DNA of 64,000 bases from Glycomyces arizonensis DSM 44726 (GTDB lineage: Bacteria > Actinomycetota > Actinomycetes > Mycobacteriales > Micromonosporaceae), in the NCBI RefSeq assembly GCF_000482705.1, contig NZ_AXWO01000024.1:29827-93826 (forward strand). Direction: 5' to 3'. Positions within the stretch are counted from its first letter, which is position 1; each line of letters opens with the position of its first letter. Positions 1-8,245 of the stretch are shown one piece after another. The notes under the pieces were generated by a model. That model was not told where the DNA came from, did no database searches, and saw nothing but the letters and a program-made list of their open reading frames with translations. Position numbers and translations under genes: made by a program.

Positions 1-37
1 CTGCTCCCCCGCCGGGGCCCGGCGGTAGGTTTGCCGG

Positions 38-739
38 GTGCGTTCACGACTCATCCGCGCGATCGGCCCCGAGCTGCTGCGCGACATCGCCGCGCTGGCG
101 GCGGGCATCCTGATCGTCGGCGCCTCGTTCGGCGCGATCGCCACTGCCGAGGGCGTCCCGTGGTGGCAGTCGACGGCGATGTCGGCGCTGGTGTTCGCCG
201 GGGCCTCCCAGTTCGCGACGCTGGGGATCATGACCACCGGCGGCGGGGTGCTCGCCGGGGTGGCGGCCGGGCTGATCCTCAACATGCGGCACATCCCCTA
301 CGGCATGGCCGTCGGCGGCCTGTACTGGACGAGCCTGCGCTCCAAGCTCCTCGGCACCCATCTGCTGCTGGACCAGTCGACGGCGTTCGCCCTCGCCGCC
401 GGGGGGGACCGCCGCCGGGCGCGGATCGCGTTCTGGACGGTCGGGGTCGTCATGTTCGCGGTGTGGAACATCGGGACCGTGCTCGGGGCCGTGGCGGGGC
501 GGTTCATCGCCGACCCGGCGGCGCTGGGGCTCGACGCGGCGCTCCCGGTCATCCTGCTGTCCCTGGTGCTGCCCGCCCTGCGCGACAGGGACACGCTGCT
601 GGCCGGGCTCGCGGGCACGGCGATCGCCCTCGTCGCGAGCCTGTTCCTGCCCGCTGGCGTCCCGGTGCTGCTGGCGCTGCTCGGGCTCGCGGTCATGTGG
701 CGCGGCACCGGCTCGAAGAAGCGGGAGGCGGCGTCATGA
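38..739 (+). CDS. azlC: AzlC-family branched-chain amino acid exporter, large subunit
   Basis: This 233-residue membrane protein is the large subunit of an AzlCD/BrnFE-type exporter, which in other bacteria moves branched-chain amino acids (and analogues or methionine) out of the cell. The family pattern is visible: an N-terminal hydrophobic stretch followed by GASFGAIA, the segment FAGASQFATLG near residues 53-63, and LNMRHIPYG near residues 81-89, with several further hydrophobic helices. GTG at 38 is the first in-frame start that gives a normal family N-terminus; its promoter and ribosome site lie at or beyond the window edge, so a slightly longer protein cannot be excluded. Its stop overlaps the azlD start by four bases (ATGA), implying translational coupling. 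A second azlCD pair follows directly. Confidence 0.9.
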   Translation: MRSRLIRAIGPELLRDIAALAAGILIVGASFGAIATAEGVPWWQSTAMSALVFAGASQFATLGIMTTGGGVLAGVAAGLILNMRHIPYGMAVGGLYWTSLRSKLLGTHLLLDQSTAFALAAGGDRRRARIAFWTVGVVMFAVWNIGTVLGAVAGRFIADPAALGLDAALPVILLSLVLPALRDRDTLLAGLAGTAIALVASLFLPAGVPVLLALLGLAVMWRGTGSKKREAAS

Positions 740-1047
740 CGATGGTCGCGGCGATCATCGCGCTCGCGGTCGGGACGTTCCTGATCCGGCTCTCCGGGCC
801 GCTGCTGCGCGGGCGGCTCACGCTGTCGGCGCGCACCGAGGCGATCCTCAAGGCGGGAGCGACCGTCGTGCTGCTGGCGCTGACGGTGACCTCGACGCTC
901 ATCGTCGATGGCGGCTTCGCCGGGTGGGCGCTGCCCGCCGGAGTCCTGGTGGGCGGGGTCCTGGCGTGGAGGCGGCTGCCGCTGGCGGTGGTCGTCGTCG
1001 CGGCGGCGGCCACGACGGCACTGCTGCGTCTCGCTGGCATCGCTTGA
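736..1047 (+). CDS. azlD: AzlD-family small subunit
   Basis: This 103-residue protein with three to four membrane helices is the small subunit of the AzlCD exporter. The family motif GTFLIRLSGPLLRGR lies near residues 14-28, and the protein ends in a hydrophobic helix followed by LLRLAGIA. The ATG overlaps the azlC stop. The last 20 or so residues are nearly identical to those of the second azlD downstream and recognisable in a scar at about 3.65-3.71 kb, which marks the locus as duplicated. Confidence 0.88.
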   Translation: MTMVAAIIALAVGTFLIRLSGPLLRGRLTLSARTEAILKAGATVVLLALTVTSTLIVDGGFAGWALPAGVLVGGVLAWRRLPLAVVVVAAAATTALLRLAGIA

Positions 1048-1140
1048 GCCGCAACGACACCAGAAGCCACATAAAGAACTGAATAAATGTTTGATGCTCT
1101 TCCGGCGACATGCCGCGCGTTTCCACGTGATACTCGGGTG

Positions 1141-1836
1141 ATGGCGTTCCGCATCTGGGAGACGATCGGACGGGATCTGCTGCGCGACACCGCGGCCTAC
1201 AGCGTCGGCATCGCCGTCGCGGGTGCCGCGTTCGCGGCCATCGCGACCGCCCAGGGACTGCCGTGGTGGATCACCTGGGCCATGTCGCTCTTCGTCTATG
1301 CCGGAACGGCGCAGTTCGCCGCGCTCGGCGTCGCCGCGGCGGGCGGCAGCGGCCTGGCGGTCGTCGCCACCGGCCTCATCCTCAACCTCCGCCACATCCC
1401 CTACGGGCTCGCCGTCGGGCACCTGTACTGGGACCGGTGGTGGACCCGCATCCTCGGCACGCAGAACCTGCTCGACACCACCACGGCCTTCGCACTGGCC
1501 GAAGGGGACGATCAACGCCGGGCGAAGATCGCCTACTGGACGACCGGCACCGGGAACGCCGTGGCGTGGGTGGTCGGGAACTTCGCGGGCATGTTCATCG
1601 GCGGCTGGATCGCCGAACCCGAACGGCTCGGCCTGGACGCGGCGCTGCCCGCGATCATCCTGGCGCTGGTGATCCCGAGCCTGAAGGACCGCAGGACGCT
1701 GCTGGCGGCCGCGACCGGCGCGGTGATCGCCTTGGCCGCCAGCCCGTTCCTGCCGCCGGGGATGCCGGTGCTGCTGGCGCTCGTCGGGCTGGTCTTCGCG
1801 CGGCCGAAGCGCGGACGGGAGGAGGCGGCCACGTGA
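1141..1836 (+). CDS. azlC: AzlC-family exporter large subunit, second copy
   Basis: This 231-residue AzlC paralogue carries the same landmarks as the first copy: GAAFAAIATAQGLPWW, YAGTAQFAALG and LNLRHIPYGLAVG. The start is placed at ATG 1141 because this gives a protein matching the first copy (MAFRIWETIGRDLLRD); GTG 1138 and ATG 1087 are possible but would encode residues of non-family character across an AT-richer stretch. It sits 93 bases after azlD copy 1 and is coupled by overlap to azlD copy 2. The two pairs may have different substrates or may simply raise dosage; the sequence does not decide. Confidence 0.9.
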   Translation: MAFRIWETIGRDLLRDTAAYSVGIAVAGAAFAAIATAQGLPWWITWAMSLFVYAGTAQFAALGVAAAGGSGLAVVATGLILNLRHIPYGLAVGHLYWDRWWTRILGTQNLLDTTTAFALAEGDDQRRAKIAYWTTGTGNAVAWVVGNFAGMFIGGWIAEPERLGLDAALPAIILALVIPSLKDRRTLLAAATGAVIALAASPFLPPGMPVLLALVGLVFARPKRGREEAAT

Positions 1837-2141
1837 ACTGGATCGAGGTCGCGGTGCTGGCGGTCGGGACGTTCCTCATCCGGCTCTCGGGGCCGCTGCT
1901 GCGCGGGCGCATCAGCGTGTCCGAGGAGACCGAGGAGTTCCTCAAGCGCGGCGCGACGGTGGTGCTGGTGGCCTTGGTGGCGACCTCGTCGGTCATGTCC
2001 GAGAACCAGTGGGCCGGATGGGCGCTGCCCGCGGGGGTCGCGGTGGGCGGGGTGCTGGCGTGGCGGCGGGCGCCGCTCGCGGTGGTCGTCGTCGCGGCGG
2101 CGGCCACGACGGCGCTGCTGCGCCTGGCGGGCATCGAGTGA
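1833..2141 (+). CDS. azlD: AzlD-family small subunit, second copy
   Basis: This 102-residue AzlD paralogue starts at GTG 1833, which overlaps the azlC stop (GTGA). It contains GTFLIRLSGPLLRGR and ends with the same hydrophobic helix as copy 1, differing at the final residue (LAGIE against LAGIA). The gene is closed by a strong hairpin at 2155-2181 and converges on the LPXTG protein gene. Confidence 0.88.
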   Translation: MNWIEVAVLAVGTFLIRLSGPLLRGRISVSEETEEFLKRGATVVLVALVATSSVMSENQWAGWALPAGVAVGGVLAWRRAPLAVVVVAAAATTALLRLAGIE

Positions 2142-2154
2142 GGCGACGGCGAAC

Positions 2155-2181
2155 GGGCCGCGCGGCATGGCCGCGCGGCCC
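2155..2181. terminator. Hairpin terminator between azlD copy 2 and LPXTG gene 1
   Basis: A perfect 12-bp stem (GGGCCGCGCGGC with its complement) closes on the three-base loop ATG. It lies between two converging genes, so it probably serves both strands; there is no long T tract. A related hairpin sits in the equivalent place before LPXTG gene 2. Confidence 0.75.
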
Positions 2182-2223
2182 TGGTTCGGATCGGACGGAA
2201 GCCGGGTCCGCCGCTGGGGTCGG

Positions 2224-3351
2224 TCAGTCGGCGACCACGCGGCGGCGACGGGCGAGGAGGATCAGCACGGCGGCACCGGCCACGATGGCGGCTGCGGCGA
2301 CGCCGATCGTCACGGTCATCGGGGAACCGGTGACCGGCAGCTGCGCCACAGGTGTGGACGACTCCGGCGGCGCGGACGACTCGGAGGGCGCGGGGCTCTC
2401 CTCATCGCAGCCGGCGGGCATGGCCCAAGAGGCGGTGCCCTCGATCGTGTTCCTCGCGAACTCGACCTGGAACGAGACGTTCAGCTCGCCGCCTTCGGCC
2501 TGGAACTCGACGGTCGCGGTCTCACCGGCCGCCAGCTCCTCCGTCCGGGTCTCGCCGTTGACCGTGAAGGTGTAAACGAAGGGGTCGGCGTCGGCGGGGA
2601 CGGCGAGGTCGAAGGTCAGGCCGTCGCAGGTCTGCTCGTAGGAGCCCCAGGCGCAGGGGGCGTCGGCGTCCCAGGTGACGACATCGACCTCGATGTCGTC
2701 GACGGTGACGGTGACGGTGAAGGGCTCGTCCGGGTTCGGGACCAGGAAGTAGTGGCTCAGCGTCGCCCGACCGGGGAGGGTTTCGCTGACGGCGTCGCCC
2801 TGGCTGGGGGTGAGGACGATCTCTCGGTCCACGCCGATATCGGCGTGGACCGCCTCGACCAGCAGTCCGGAGCAGTCGCTGGTCCCTCTGGCCGCGCCTA
2901 TCAGCTCGTCCCCGCCTTCTTCTCCACAGGCTCCGCGCAAGACGACCGGCAGGGACTCCACCAGTTCCTCAGTGTCCGTGCCCTCGTCGTACTCGCCGTC
3001 GGCGTCGTTGTCCCAGAAGAGCGTGACGCTCATCGAGGTGTCGGTGGCCGAGCCCGGCAACGTCTGTGTTCCGGTCAGGACCGTGCCGTCGGCCACTGGC
3101 GCGCCGACCTGCAGTGCGCCGGTCAGCGTTCCGGACTGGTCGATCTGCAGGACCTCGCCTGTGGCGTCGGCGCTGGGGGCGGTGACGGTCAGCGTCCAGC
3201 CGATCTCCCGGTTGCCGTCCACGCACGGGGCCGCATCGAGGCGGAGGGTGGACTCCTCGGCCTGGGCGGCCGACGCGAACGCGACCGCGGCCGCGAGCCC
3301 GAGGGCCGCGCTGCCGGTCAGGCTCAGCACCCGTTTCAGGATGGTTTTCAT
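2224..3351 (-). CDS. LPXTG-anchored surface protein 1
   Basis: This 375-residue secreted protein is predicted to be attached to peptidoglycan by a sortase. A positively charged N-terminus and a hydrophobic core ending in ASAAQA form a Sec signal peptide of about 31 residues. The middle contains cysteine-bearing beta-rich modules with the phrase CDGLTFDLAV that recurs in the paralogue. The C-terminus has a Pro/Ser linker, the sorting motif LPVTG, a hydrophobic helix and an RRRR tail. The start is ATG 3351 because AGGAGA lies about six bases upstream; an upstream in-frame start would extend into promoter DNA. The biological role is unknown. No sortase gene is present in the window. Confidence 0.85.
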   Translation of the reverse strand: MKTILKRVLSLTGSAALGLAAAVAFASAAQAEESTLRLDAAPCVDGNREIGWTLTVTAPSADATGEVLQIDQSGTLTGALQVGAPVADGTVLTGTQTLPGSATDTSMSVTLFWDNDADGEYDEGTDTEELVESLPVVLRGACGEEGGDELIGAARGTSDCSGLLVEAVHADIGVDREIVLTPSQGDAVSETLPGRATLSHYFLVPNPDEPFTVTVTVDDIEVDVVTWDADAPCAWGSYEQTCDGLTFDLAVPADADPFVYTFTVNGETRTEELAAGETATVEFQAEGGELNVSFQVEFARNTIEGTASWAMPAGCDEESPAPSESSAPPESSTPVAQLPVTGSPMTVTIGVAAAAIVAGAAVLILLARRRRVVAD

Positions 3352-3435
3352 ATTTTCTCCTAAACCATGACAGTACTCATGGGATAGTGGGCAAGTGAGT
3401 TTTTCGTGGTCGAAGGCAATGGTCCGACCACTCCA

Positions 3436-3456
3436 GCCACCGTACCAACTGGACAC
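3436..3456 (-). promoter_or_regulatory. Shared 21-bp upstream element, LPXTG gene 1
   Basis: Read on the minus strand this element contains AGTTGGTACGGTG, about 85 bases before the start codon. Near-identical elements precede LPXTG gene 2 (5020-5040) and the LPMO gene (25816-25836). The TAnGGT part could be a -10 hexamer; no convincing -35 was seen, so an activator or a special sigma factor is possible. This is inferred from similarity among three sites only. Confidence 0.5.
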
Positions 3457-3642
3457 CACCTGGCCGGAAAAAGGATTCGCATATCAGCCGAATGGCGATA
3501 TCGACGCAATAGCATTGCGCCATTAGAGATAAGAGTGAAGCTCTGAGGTTATTGCGATAATGGCAGCTGGACGTTTTCACGGCCGCGGCCGGTCTACTCG
3601 GCGGAGATTCGGAGCGGGAAGGCCCGCCGACCGCGGCGGAAG

Positions 3643-3709
3643 GCGCCGATCGCGGCGGTCGGCCGCGACGGCGCTGCCGCGCCTCGCGGATCTCGCGGGC
3701 ATCGACTGA
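3643..3709 (+). pseudogene. azlD 3'-end remnant
   Basis: The codons from 3662 to 3709 read AATALPRLADLAGID followed by TGA, close to the AATTALLRLAGIE end of azlD copy 2. A few more upstream codons (3643-3660) match after a one-base frame slip. The bases after the stop (GAGGC, then a GGGCCGCGC hairpin) also match those after azlD copy 2. No azlC or 5' azlD part is left. The remnant marks a duplicated azlD-terminator-LPXTG segment whose exporter part has decayed. Confidence 0.65.
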
Positions 3710-3717
3710 GGCACGAA

Positions 3718-3752
3718 GAAGGGGCCGCGCAAGCAGGTTGCGCGGCCCCTTC
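3718..3752. terminator. Hairpin terminator of LPXTG gene 2
   Basis: A perfect 15-bp stem (GAAGGGGCCGCGCAA and its complement) closes on a five-base loop. It follows the stop of LPXTG gene 2 on the minus strand and the azlD remnant on the plus strand, matching the arrangement at 2155-2181. Confidence 0.8.
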
Positions 3753-3794
3753 GTCTCAGATCGGCTGGAAGCCTATCCCACAGACAGGATCGGT

Positions 3795-4937
3795 CTACCA
3801 GTCAGCGGCCGCACGGCGGCGGCGCGCGATGAAGAACAGCACGGCTGCGGCGACCACGAGGGCGGCGGCGGCGCTGATCATGATGGTCATCGAGGAACCG
3901 GTGGTCGGCAGCTGGGCCACGGGGGTGGTCGAAGCCTCAGAGGTCGGGGGGACCTCTTCCTCGCACTCACCGGGCTTGGTCCAGGGGATCTCGCCGCTGT
4001 AGATGTGCTTGTCGTCGTCGGCCTCCTCGGCCTTCCACACCACGGTCAACTCGTCGCCGGAGGCGGTGAAGGTGAAGACCTGGGGCTCGGCGCCCGGGGT
4101 GAGGACAGCCTCGACGGCGTCGCCCTCGCTCGGGGTGAGGGTGACAGTGGTCTCAGGCGCGTCGGCGGACACGAAGAGCTCGAACTTGAGGCCATCGCAG
4201 GTGTCGTAGACGGTGCCCCACTCGCAGTTGCCGCCGCCGTCCCACTGGTAGGTCTCATACTCCTCGCCGTTGACGAGGACTGTGACGCTCAGGCCTTCTT
4301 CGCTCTCGACCGAGAAGTACTGAGTGAATTCCTTGCCGACCTCCGGAGTTCCGGAGACCTCGTCGCCGGTGCTGGGAACGAAGGTGAACTCGGCCAGGGT
4401 CTCGCTCTCGTTGATAGCGGTCACGGCCATGCCGGCGCAGTCGCTCCACGAACCAACGGCGACCGAGGGCTCGGGCACCTCGGGGCTCGGGCTCTCAGAC
4501 GGCTCTACGGTCGTCGGCACTTCCGTGGGCTCACAGCCGCCTTGGGGCTGCGGGACGCTCCAGTCGTTGGTCTGGGTGTCGCCACCGTTCCAAGTCGGCC
4601 AGGATGCCGTGATCGAAAGCGTGGCCTGCTGGTCCTCGGAAGTGAGGGTCTGCACGCCTTCGAGCGTCCCGGACCCGGGGGTGGGCAGGGAGGCGCCATC
4701 GACGATGTCGCCGGTCAGGGTGCCGTTGTTCTCGACCGAGTCGATGATGCCCTCGGCGTCGCCGGTCCAGTTGGTGGCGTGCCAGGCGACCGTCCAGCCG
4801 CCGTCATCGGCGCAGCTGACATCCCAATCGATCTCGACGTGACAGGCCTGAGCGGCCGAGGCGAACACCGTCGCACCGACGAGGCCGAGGCCGATGCCTG
4901 CGGCCAAGGTCCTTACCCGCTTGAGGGTACGGTTCAT
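3795..4937 (-). CDS. LPXTG-anchored surface protein 2
   Basis: This 380-residue secreted protein is a paralogue of the one encoded at 2224-3351. It has a Sec signal peptide ending ASAAQA at about residue 32, a first module rich in Trp and Cys (HVEIDWDVSC onward), then modules with CDGLKFELFV that align with CDGLTFDLAV of the paralogue. It ends in LPTTG, a hydrophobic helix and RRRR. The start is ATG 4937, preceded by AGGAG; the longer reading from 4958 lacks a ribosome site. It is likely displayed on the cell wall by sortase. The upstream DNA is similar to that of the paralogue, indicating duplication with its promoter. Confidence 0.85.
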   Translation of the reverse strand: MNRTLKRVRTLAAGIGLGLVGATVFASAAQACHVEIDWDVSCADDGGWTVAWHATNWTGDAEGIIDSVENNGTLTGDIVDGASLPTPGSGTLEGVQTLTSEDQQATLSITASWPTWNGGDTQTNDWSVPQPQGGCEPTEVPTTVEPSESPSPEVPEPSVAVGSWSDCAGMAVTAINESETLAEFTFVPSTGDEVSGTPEVGKEFTQYFSVESEEGLSVTVLVNGEEYETYQWDGGGNCEWGTVYDTCDGLKFELFVSADAPETTVTLTPSEGDAVEAVLTPGAEPQVFTFTASGDELTVVWKAEEADDDKHIYSGEIPWTKPGECEEEVPPTSEASTTPVAQLPTTGSSMTIMISAAAALVVAAAVLFFIARRRRAAADW

Positions 4938-5019
4938 GTTTCTCCTAAGTGATGGCATTTCTCAATGGGGGTAGTTGCAGGGGATTCGCACGGTCGGGGG
5001 CAGAAAACCGACCGGCTTA

Positions 5020-5040
5020 GGCACCTTACCAACTAGACAC
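5020..5040 (-). promoter_or_regulatory. Shared 21-bp upstream element, LPXTG gene 2
   Basis: On the minus strand it contains AGTTGGTAAGGTG, about 83 bases before the start codon. It matches the element before LPXTG gene 1 at 17 of 21 positions, and further matches continue upstream (GCATA and CGA blocks), so the promoter was duplicated with the gene. Confidence 0.5.
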
Positions 5041-5111
5041 GTGGCGGCTTGCAGAAAGGTCGCATAACAATCGAGTAACAGACGACCGCAAACCTGCTGT
5101 GACGCAAGGGG

Positions 5112-6395
5112 TCAATGAGCGTCACCGAGGCCGCCCGCGCGGCGCAGCAACTGTCCTTTTTCACGGTAATTGTCGGCCATGGCGGCGGCACCTTCGAATG
5201 CGTTCCGTGCTTCCTCGGTGCGTCCCATGCGTTCGAGCATCTCGCCGCGCACGGCGGACACGAGGTGGTAGTCCTTCAACGCTGGCAGGTCGGCGATCTC
5301 GTCGACCAGTTCGAGGCCCCGCTCGGGGCCGAAGGCCATCCCGAAGGCCACCGCCCGGTTGAGCGCGACGACCGGCGAGGGCTGGACGGCCAGCAGGCGG
5401 GAGTACAGGCCCGCGATCCGCACCCAGTCGGTCTCCTCGGCCTTGGACGCCCGCGCGTGGCAGGCCGCGATCGCGGCCTGGAGCACGTAGGGCCCGGCGT
5501 CGTCGCCCCAGGCGCTGGCGCGGTGGAGGGCGGCCTGGCCGCGCCGGATCAGCAGTCCGTCCCACTTGGAGCGGTCCTGTTCGGGCAGCGGCACCGGCTC
5601 GCCCTCGGCATCGGTGCGGGCCCGCGAGCGCGAGGCCTGGAAGTCGAGCAGCGCTGCCAGGCCGAGGACCTCGGGCCGGTCGGGCAGCAGGACGGTCAGG
5701 CGCTGGGCGAGCCGCATCGCGTCCTGGCACAGCTGCGGCCGCATGAGGTCGTCGCCGCCGGTGGCGGTGTAGCCCTCGTTGAAGATCAGGTAGACGACCT
5801 CGAGCACCGCGTCGAGGCGCTCGCCGAACTCGTCGGCCGAGGGCGCCTCGAAGGTCACGCCCGCCTCGGCGAGCCTGCGCTTGGCGCGCACGATGCGCTG
5901 GGCGACGGTGGACTCGCCGGTGAGGTAGGCGCGGGCGATCTCGCCGGTGGTGAGGCCCGCGGCCGCCTTGAGGGTCAGCGCGGCGCGCGCCTCGATCGAC
6001 AGCACCGGGTGGCAGGCGCAGAAGACGACGCGCAGCAGCTCGTCGCCGATGTCGTCGTCCAGTTCGGCCTCGGCCGCGGCGATCGGGTCCTCGGCCTCCC
6101 CGGCGGCCTCCAACCGCCGGGCCACCTGCTCGTACTTGCCCTTGAGGTTCTGGTCGCGCCTGATGCGGTCGACCGCGCGGCGCTTGGCGGTGACCATGAG
6201 CCAGGCGGCGGGCCGCTCGGGCACGCCTTCGACCGGCCATTGCTCCAGGGCGGCGACGACCGCGTCGGAGGCGAGTTCCTCGGCGAGGCCGACGTCGTTC
6301 ACGGTGCGGGCGAGGACGGCGATGATCTTGGCGGACTCCAGCCGCCACACTGCCTCGACCGTCCTGTGGACGCCGTCGGTCCGCTCGCCGATCAT
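5112..6395 (-). CDS. ECF sigma factor with long C-terminal extension (ECF42-like)
   Basis: This 427-residue protein is an extracytoplasmic-function RNA polymerase sigma factor. Region 2 covers about residues 10-75 (AWLMVTAKRRAVDRIRRD) and region 4 about 115-170 (LTTGEIARAYLTGESTVAQRIVRAKRRL). The remaining 250 residues form the alpha-helical extension typical of the ECF42 group (DUF6596/TPR-like), with NEGYTA and HRASAWGDDAGPYVLQAAIAACHA. The group is known for lying next to DGPF/YciI proteins and for having no conventional anti-sigma factor; here such a gene is directly upstream with a nine-base gap, so they are probably one operon. The signal sensed is unknown. Confidence 0.88.
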   Translation of the reverse strand: MIGERTDGVHRTVEAVWRLESAKIIAVLARTVNDVGLAEELASDAVVAALEQWPVEGVPERPAAWLMVTAKRRAVDRIRRDQNLKGKYEQVARRLEAAGEAEDPIAAAEAELDDDIGDELLRVVFCACHPVLSIEARAALTLKAAAGLTTGEIARAYLTGESTVAQRIVRAKRRLAEAGVTFEAPSADEFGERLDAVLEVVYLIFNEGYTATGGDDLMRPQLCQDAMRLAQRLTVLLPDRPEVLGLAALLDFQASRSRARTDAEGEPVPLPEQDRSKWDGLLIRRGQAALHRASAWGDDAGPYVLQAAIAACHARASKAEETDWVRIAGLYSRLLAVQPSPVVALNRAVAFGMAFGPERGLELVDEIADLPALKDYHLVSAVRGEMLERMGRTEEARNAFEGAAAMADNYREKGQLLRRAGGLGDAH

Positions 6396-6404
6396 GCCGC
6401 GATG

Positions 6405-6767
6405 CTACTCCGCGTCGAGGATCCGGCGGACCTCGTGGATGATCTCGAAGCCCGGGGCGTGCACGCGGTGCAGTTCGACCGACTGCCTGGCGACCTCGAC
6501 GGCCTCCTCCTGGCTGCGGCACTGGACGATGAAGTACCCGCCGACCCATTCCTTGGCCTCGGCGAAGGGCCCGTCGACGACCTTGACCTTGCCGCCGTGC
6601 AGGTCGACGCGGGCGGCCCGCTCGGTCGGCTCCAGCCCGGCGGCGTCGACGAGGATGCCGTCGGCGGCGAGCTTGGCGACGAAGGCTCCCATCGCCTCGT
6701 GCAGGTCGGAGGGGTCGCCCTCGAAGTCGGCGGGACGGTCGTGGACGACGTTGATGAGGTAGCGCAT
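6405..6767 (-). CDS. YciI/DGPF-family protein
   Basis: This 120-residue ferredoxin-like-fold protein belongs to the YciI family. The DGPF motif is visible in VVDGPFAEAKEWVGGYFIV near residues 61-79. Members encoded next to ECF42 sigma factors are thought to act with them, though the mechanism is not settled. ATG 6765-6767 is preceded by AAGGAGCAAG, a good ribosome site. The gene is the first of a two-gene unit with the sigma factor. Confidence 0.88.
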   Translation of the reverse strand: MRYLINVVHDRPADFEGDPSDLHEAMGAFVAKLAADGILVDAAGLEPTERAARVDLHGGKVKVVDGPFAEAKEWVGGYFIVQCRSQEEAVEVARQSVELHRVHAPGFEIIHEVRRILDAE

Positions 6768-6871
6768 GGACTTGCTCCTTCGGTTCGTTTCGGCCTTGAC
6801 ACCCCTCAGTCGATCGGCCGGGCGCCGATTCGACGCTCCGGCCGAGAAATCTCGAGAAATTCTTCGAAGGG

Positions 6872-7990
6872 CTAGAAGTCCTGCGGTTCGACGGCGTTGT
6901 CGATGTCCTCCATGGTGAGGTACTCGCTGCCGATCAGCTCCTCTTCCCAGTTGTTCTTGTCGATGCTCACCGGCTCCAGCAGGTACGAGGGCACGAATTT
7001 GAAGCCGTTGTTGTACGTGCCGAGGTCGTTGACCTCGGGGTCGTCGCCGTTCACGATGCTCTTGACCATGCCAGAGGCGACCGCCGCGAGGTCGCGGGTG
7101 TCCTTGAAGACGGTCTGGGTCTGGCCCAGGTCGTCGCGGATGAACTTGATCGAGAGGGCTTCGGCGTCCTGGCCGGTGATGACCGGGAACTCATCGGTGC
7201 CGGGGACGAGTCCGAAGTCTTCGAGCGCGCGAATGACGCCCCGGCTGATGCCGTCGTAGGGGGAGAGCACCGCGTCGAGGTGGCGGTCCTCGTAGAACTC
7301 ATCGAGCAGCCCGGCCATGCGCTCCATGGCGAGGGGCCCGCTCCAGCGCTCGGTGGCGGTCTGCTCCTGCTCGGTCTGCTCGGAGGGGATCCGGATGATT
7401 CCGGAGTAGGTGTAGCGCTCGAGCGTGTCGAGGCCCCCCTGGAAGAAGTACTGGGAATTGCTGTCGTCGGACGAGCCGGAGAAGATCTCGACGTTGAACG
7501 GGCCTTCGGCGCCGTCCTCGCTGATGCCGAGCCGGTCGAGGATGTGCTTGGCCTGGAGGACGCCGACCTGGTAGTTGTCGAACGAGGCGTAGTAGTCGAC
7601 GTCGGGGGTGTCGAGGATGAGGCGGTCGTAGGAGATGATCATCACCCCCTTGTCCTTCGCGTGGGCGAGGACCTCGCCGAGGGAGCGGTTGTCGATCGCG
7701 CCGATGATGAGGAACTCGACGCCCTGGTCGACCATCCCCTGGATCTGGGAGATCTGCTTTTCGGGGTCGTCGTCCCCGTATTCGAGGATGGTCTCGTAGC
7801 CGGGCTCGTGAAGCTGGTCCTCCAAAAACCCGCCTTCGATGACCCAGCGGTCGGAGGTCTTGGTGGGCATGGCGATGCCGGTGAAGCCGGTGAGGGAGGA
7901 GCCGGACTCCTCGCCCCCCGAGCACCCTGCCAATGTGACGGCTGCCATGCCTGCCGATCCGTGCAGTAGGCGGCGGCGACTGAGATGCAT
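6872..7990 (-). CDS. ChvE/XylF-like sugar-binding lipoprotein, orphan
   Basis: This 372-residue protein is the extracellular binding component of a carbohydrate ABC importer of the multiple-sugar (ChvE/XylF, periplasmic-binding type I) class. It has a twin-arginine-like N-terminus (SRRRLLHG) and a lipobox LAGC with Cys23. The family phrase GIAMPTKTSDRW follows near residue 38, and VISYDRL-type, GQDAE and NNGF segments appear in the expected order. ATG 7990 has AAGGAGT about nine bases upstream. No ATP-binding or permease gene lies next to it, so it either works with a transporter encoded elsewhere or is a sensor. The upstream region is AT-rich, with an imperfect inverted repeat around 8032-8059. 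Confidence 0.88.
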   Translation of the reverse strand: MHLSRRRLLHGSAGMAAVTLAGCSGGEESGSSLTGFTGIAMPTKTSDRWVIEGGFLEDQLHEPGYETILEYGDDDPEKQISQIQGMVDQGVEFLIIGAIDNRSLGEVLAHAKDKGVMIISYDRLILDTPDVDYYASFDNYQVGVLQAKHILDRLGISEDGAEGPFNVEIFSGSSDDSNSQYFFQGGLDTLERYTYSGIIRIPSEQTEQEQTATERWSGPLAMERMAGLLDEFYEDRHLDAVLSPYDGISRGVIRALEDFGLVPGTDEFPVITGQDAEALSIKFIRDDLGQTQTVFKDTRDLAAVASGMVKSIVNGDDPEVNDLGTYNNGFKFVPSYLLEPVSIDKNNWEEELIGSEYLTMEDIDNAVEPQDF

Positions 7991-8245
7991 GAGGGCGGTA
8001 CTCCTTCGTACAAAAGGGGTGACAATTCACCAGAAAATTTACACGAACCAATTTTTCTACAAGTGACACATTCCGTGATCTGCCCGTTGCTTGAAAACTG
8101 GATGAACGGGTAGGAAACGGCGGCGCCGGGATGGGATCGCGGCACCGTACCCGACGGTAGATCGTCTCGTAGGGGCGCTCCATCCGCCCCCCGCCGCGCT
8201 GAGAGGCGCCGCTCGCGGCCGGAGGGCGCGCGGCGACCCCATACG

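Noticed and set aside
2227..3363. Long plus-strand Gly/Arg/Asp-rich ORFs opposite the LPXTG, sigma, HrpA and other genes
   Set aside because: They are antisense shadows with low-complexity translations and no family features, opposite genes with clear domains.
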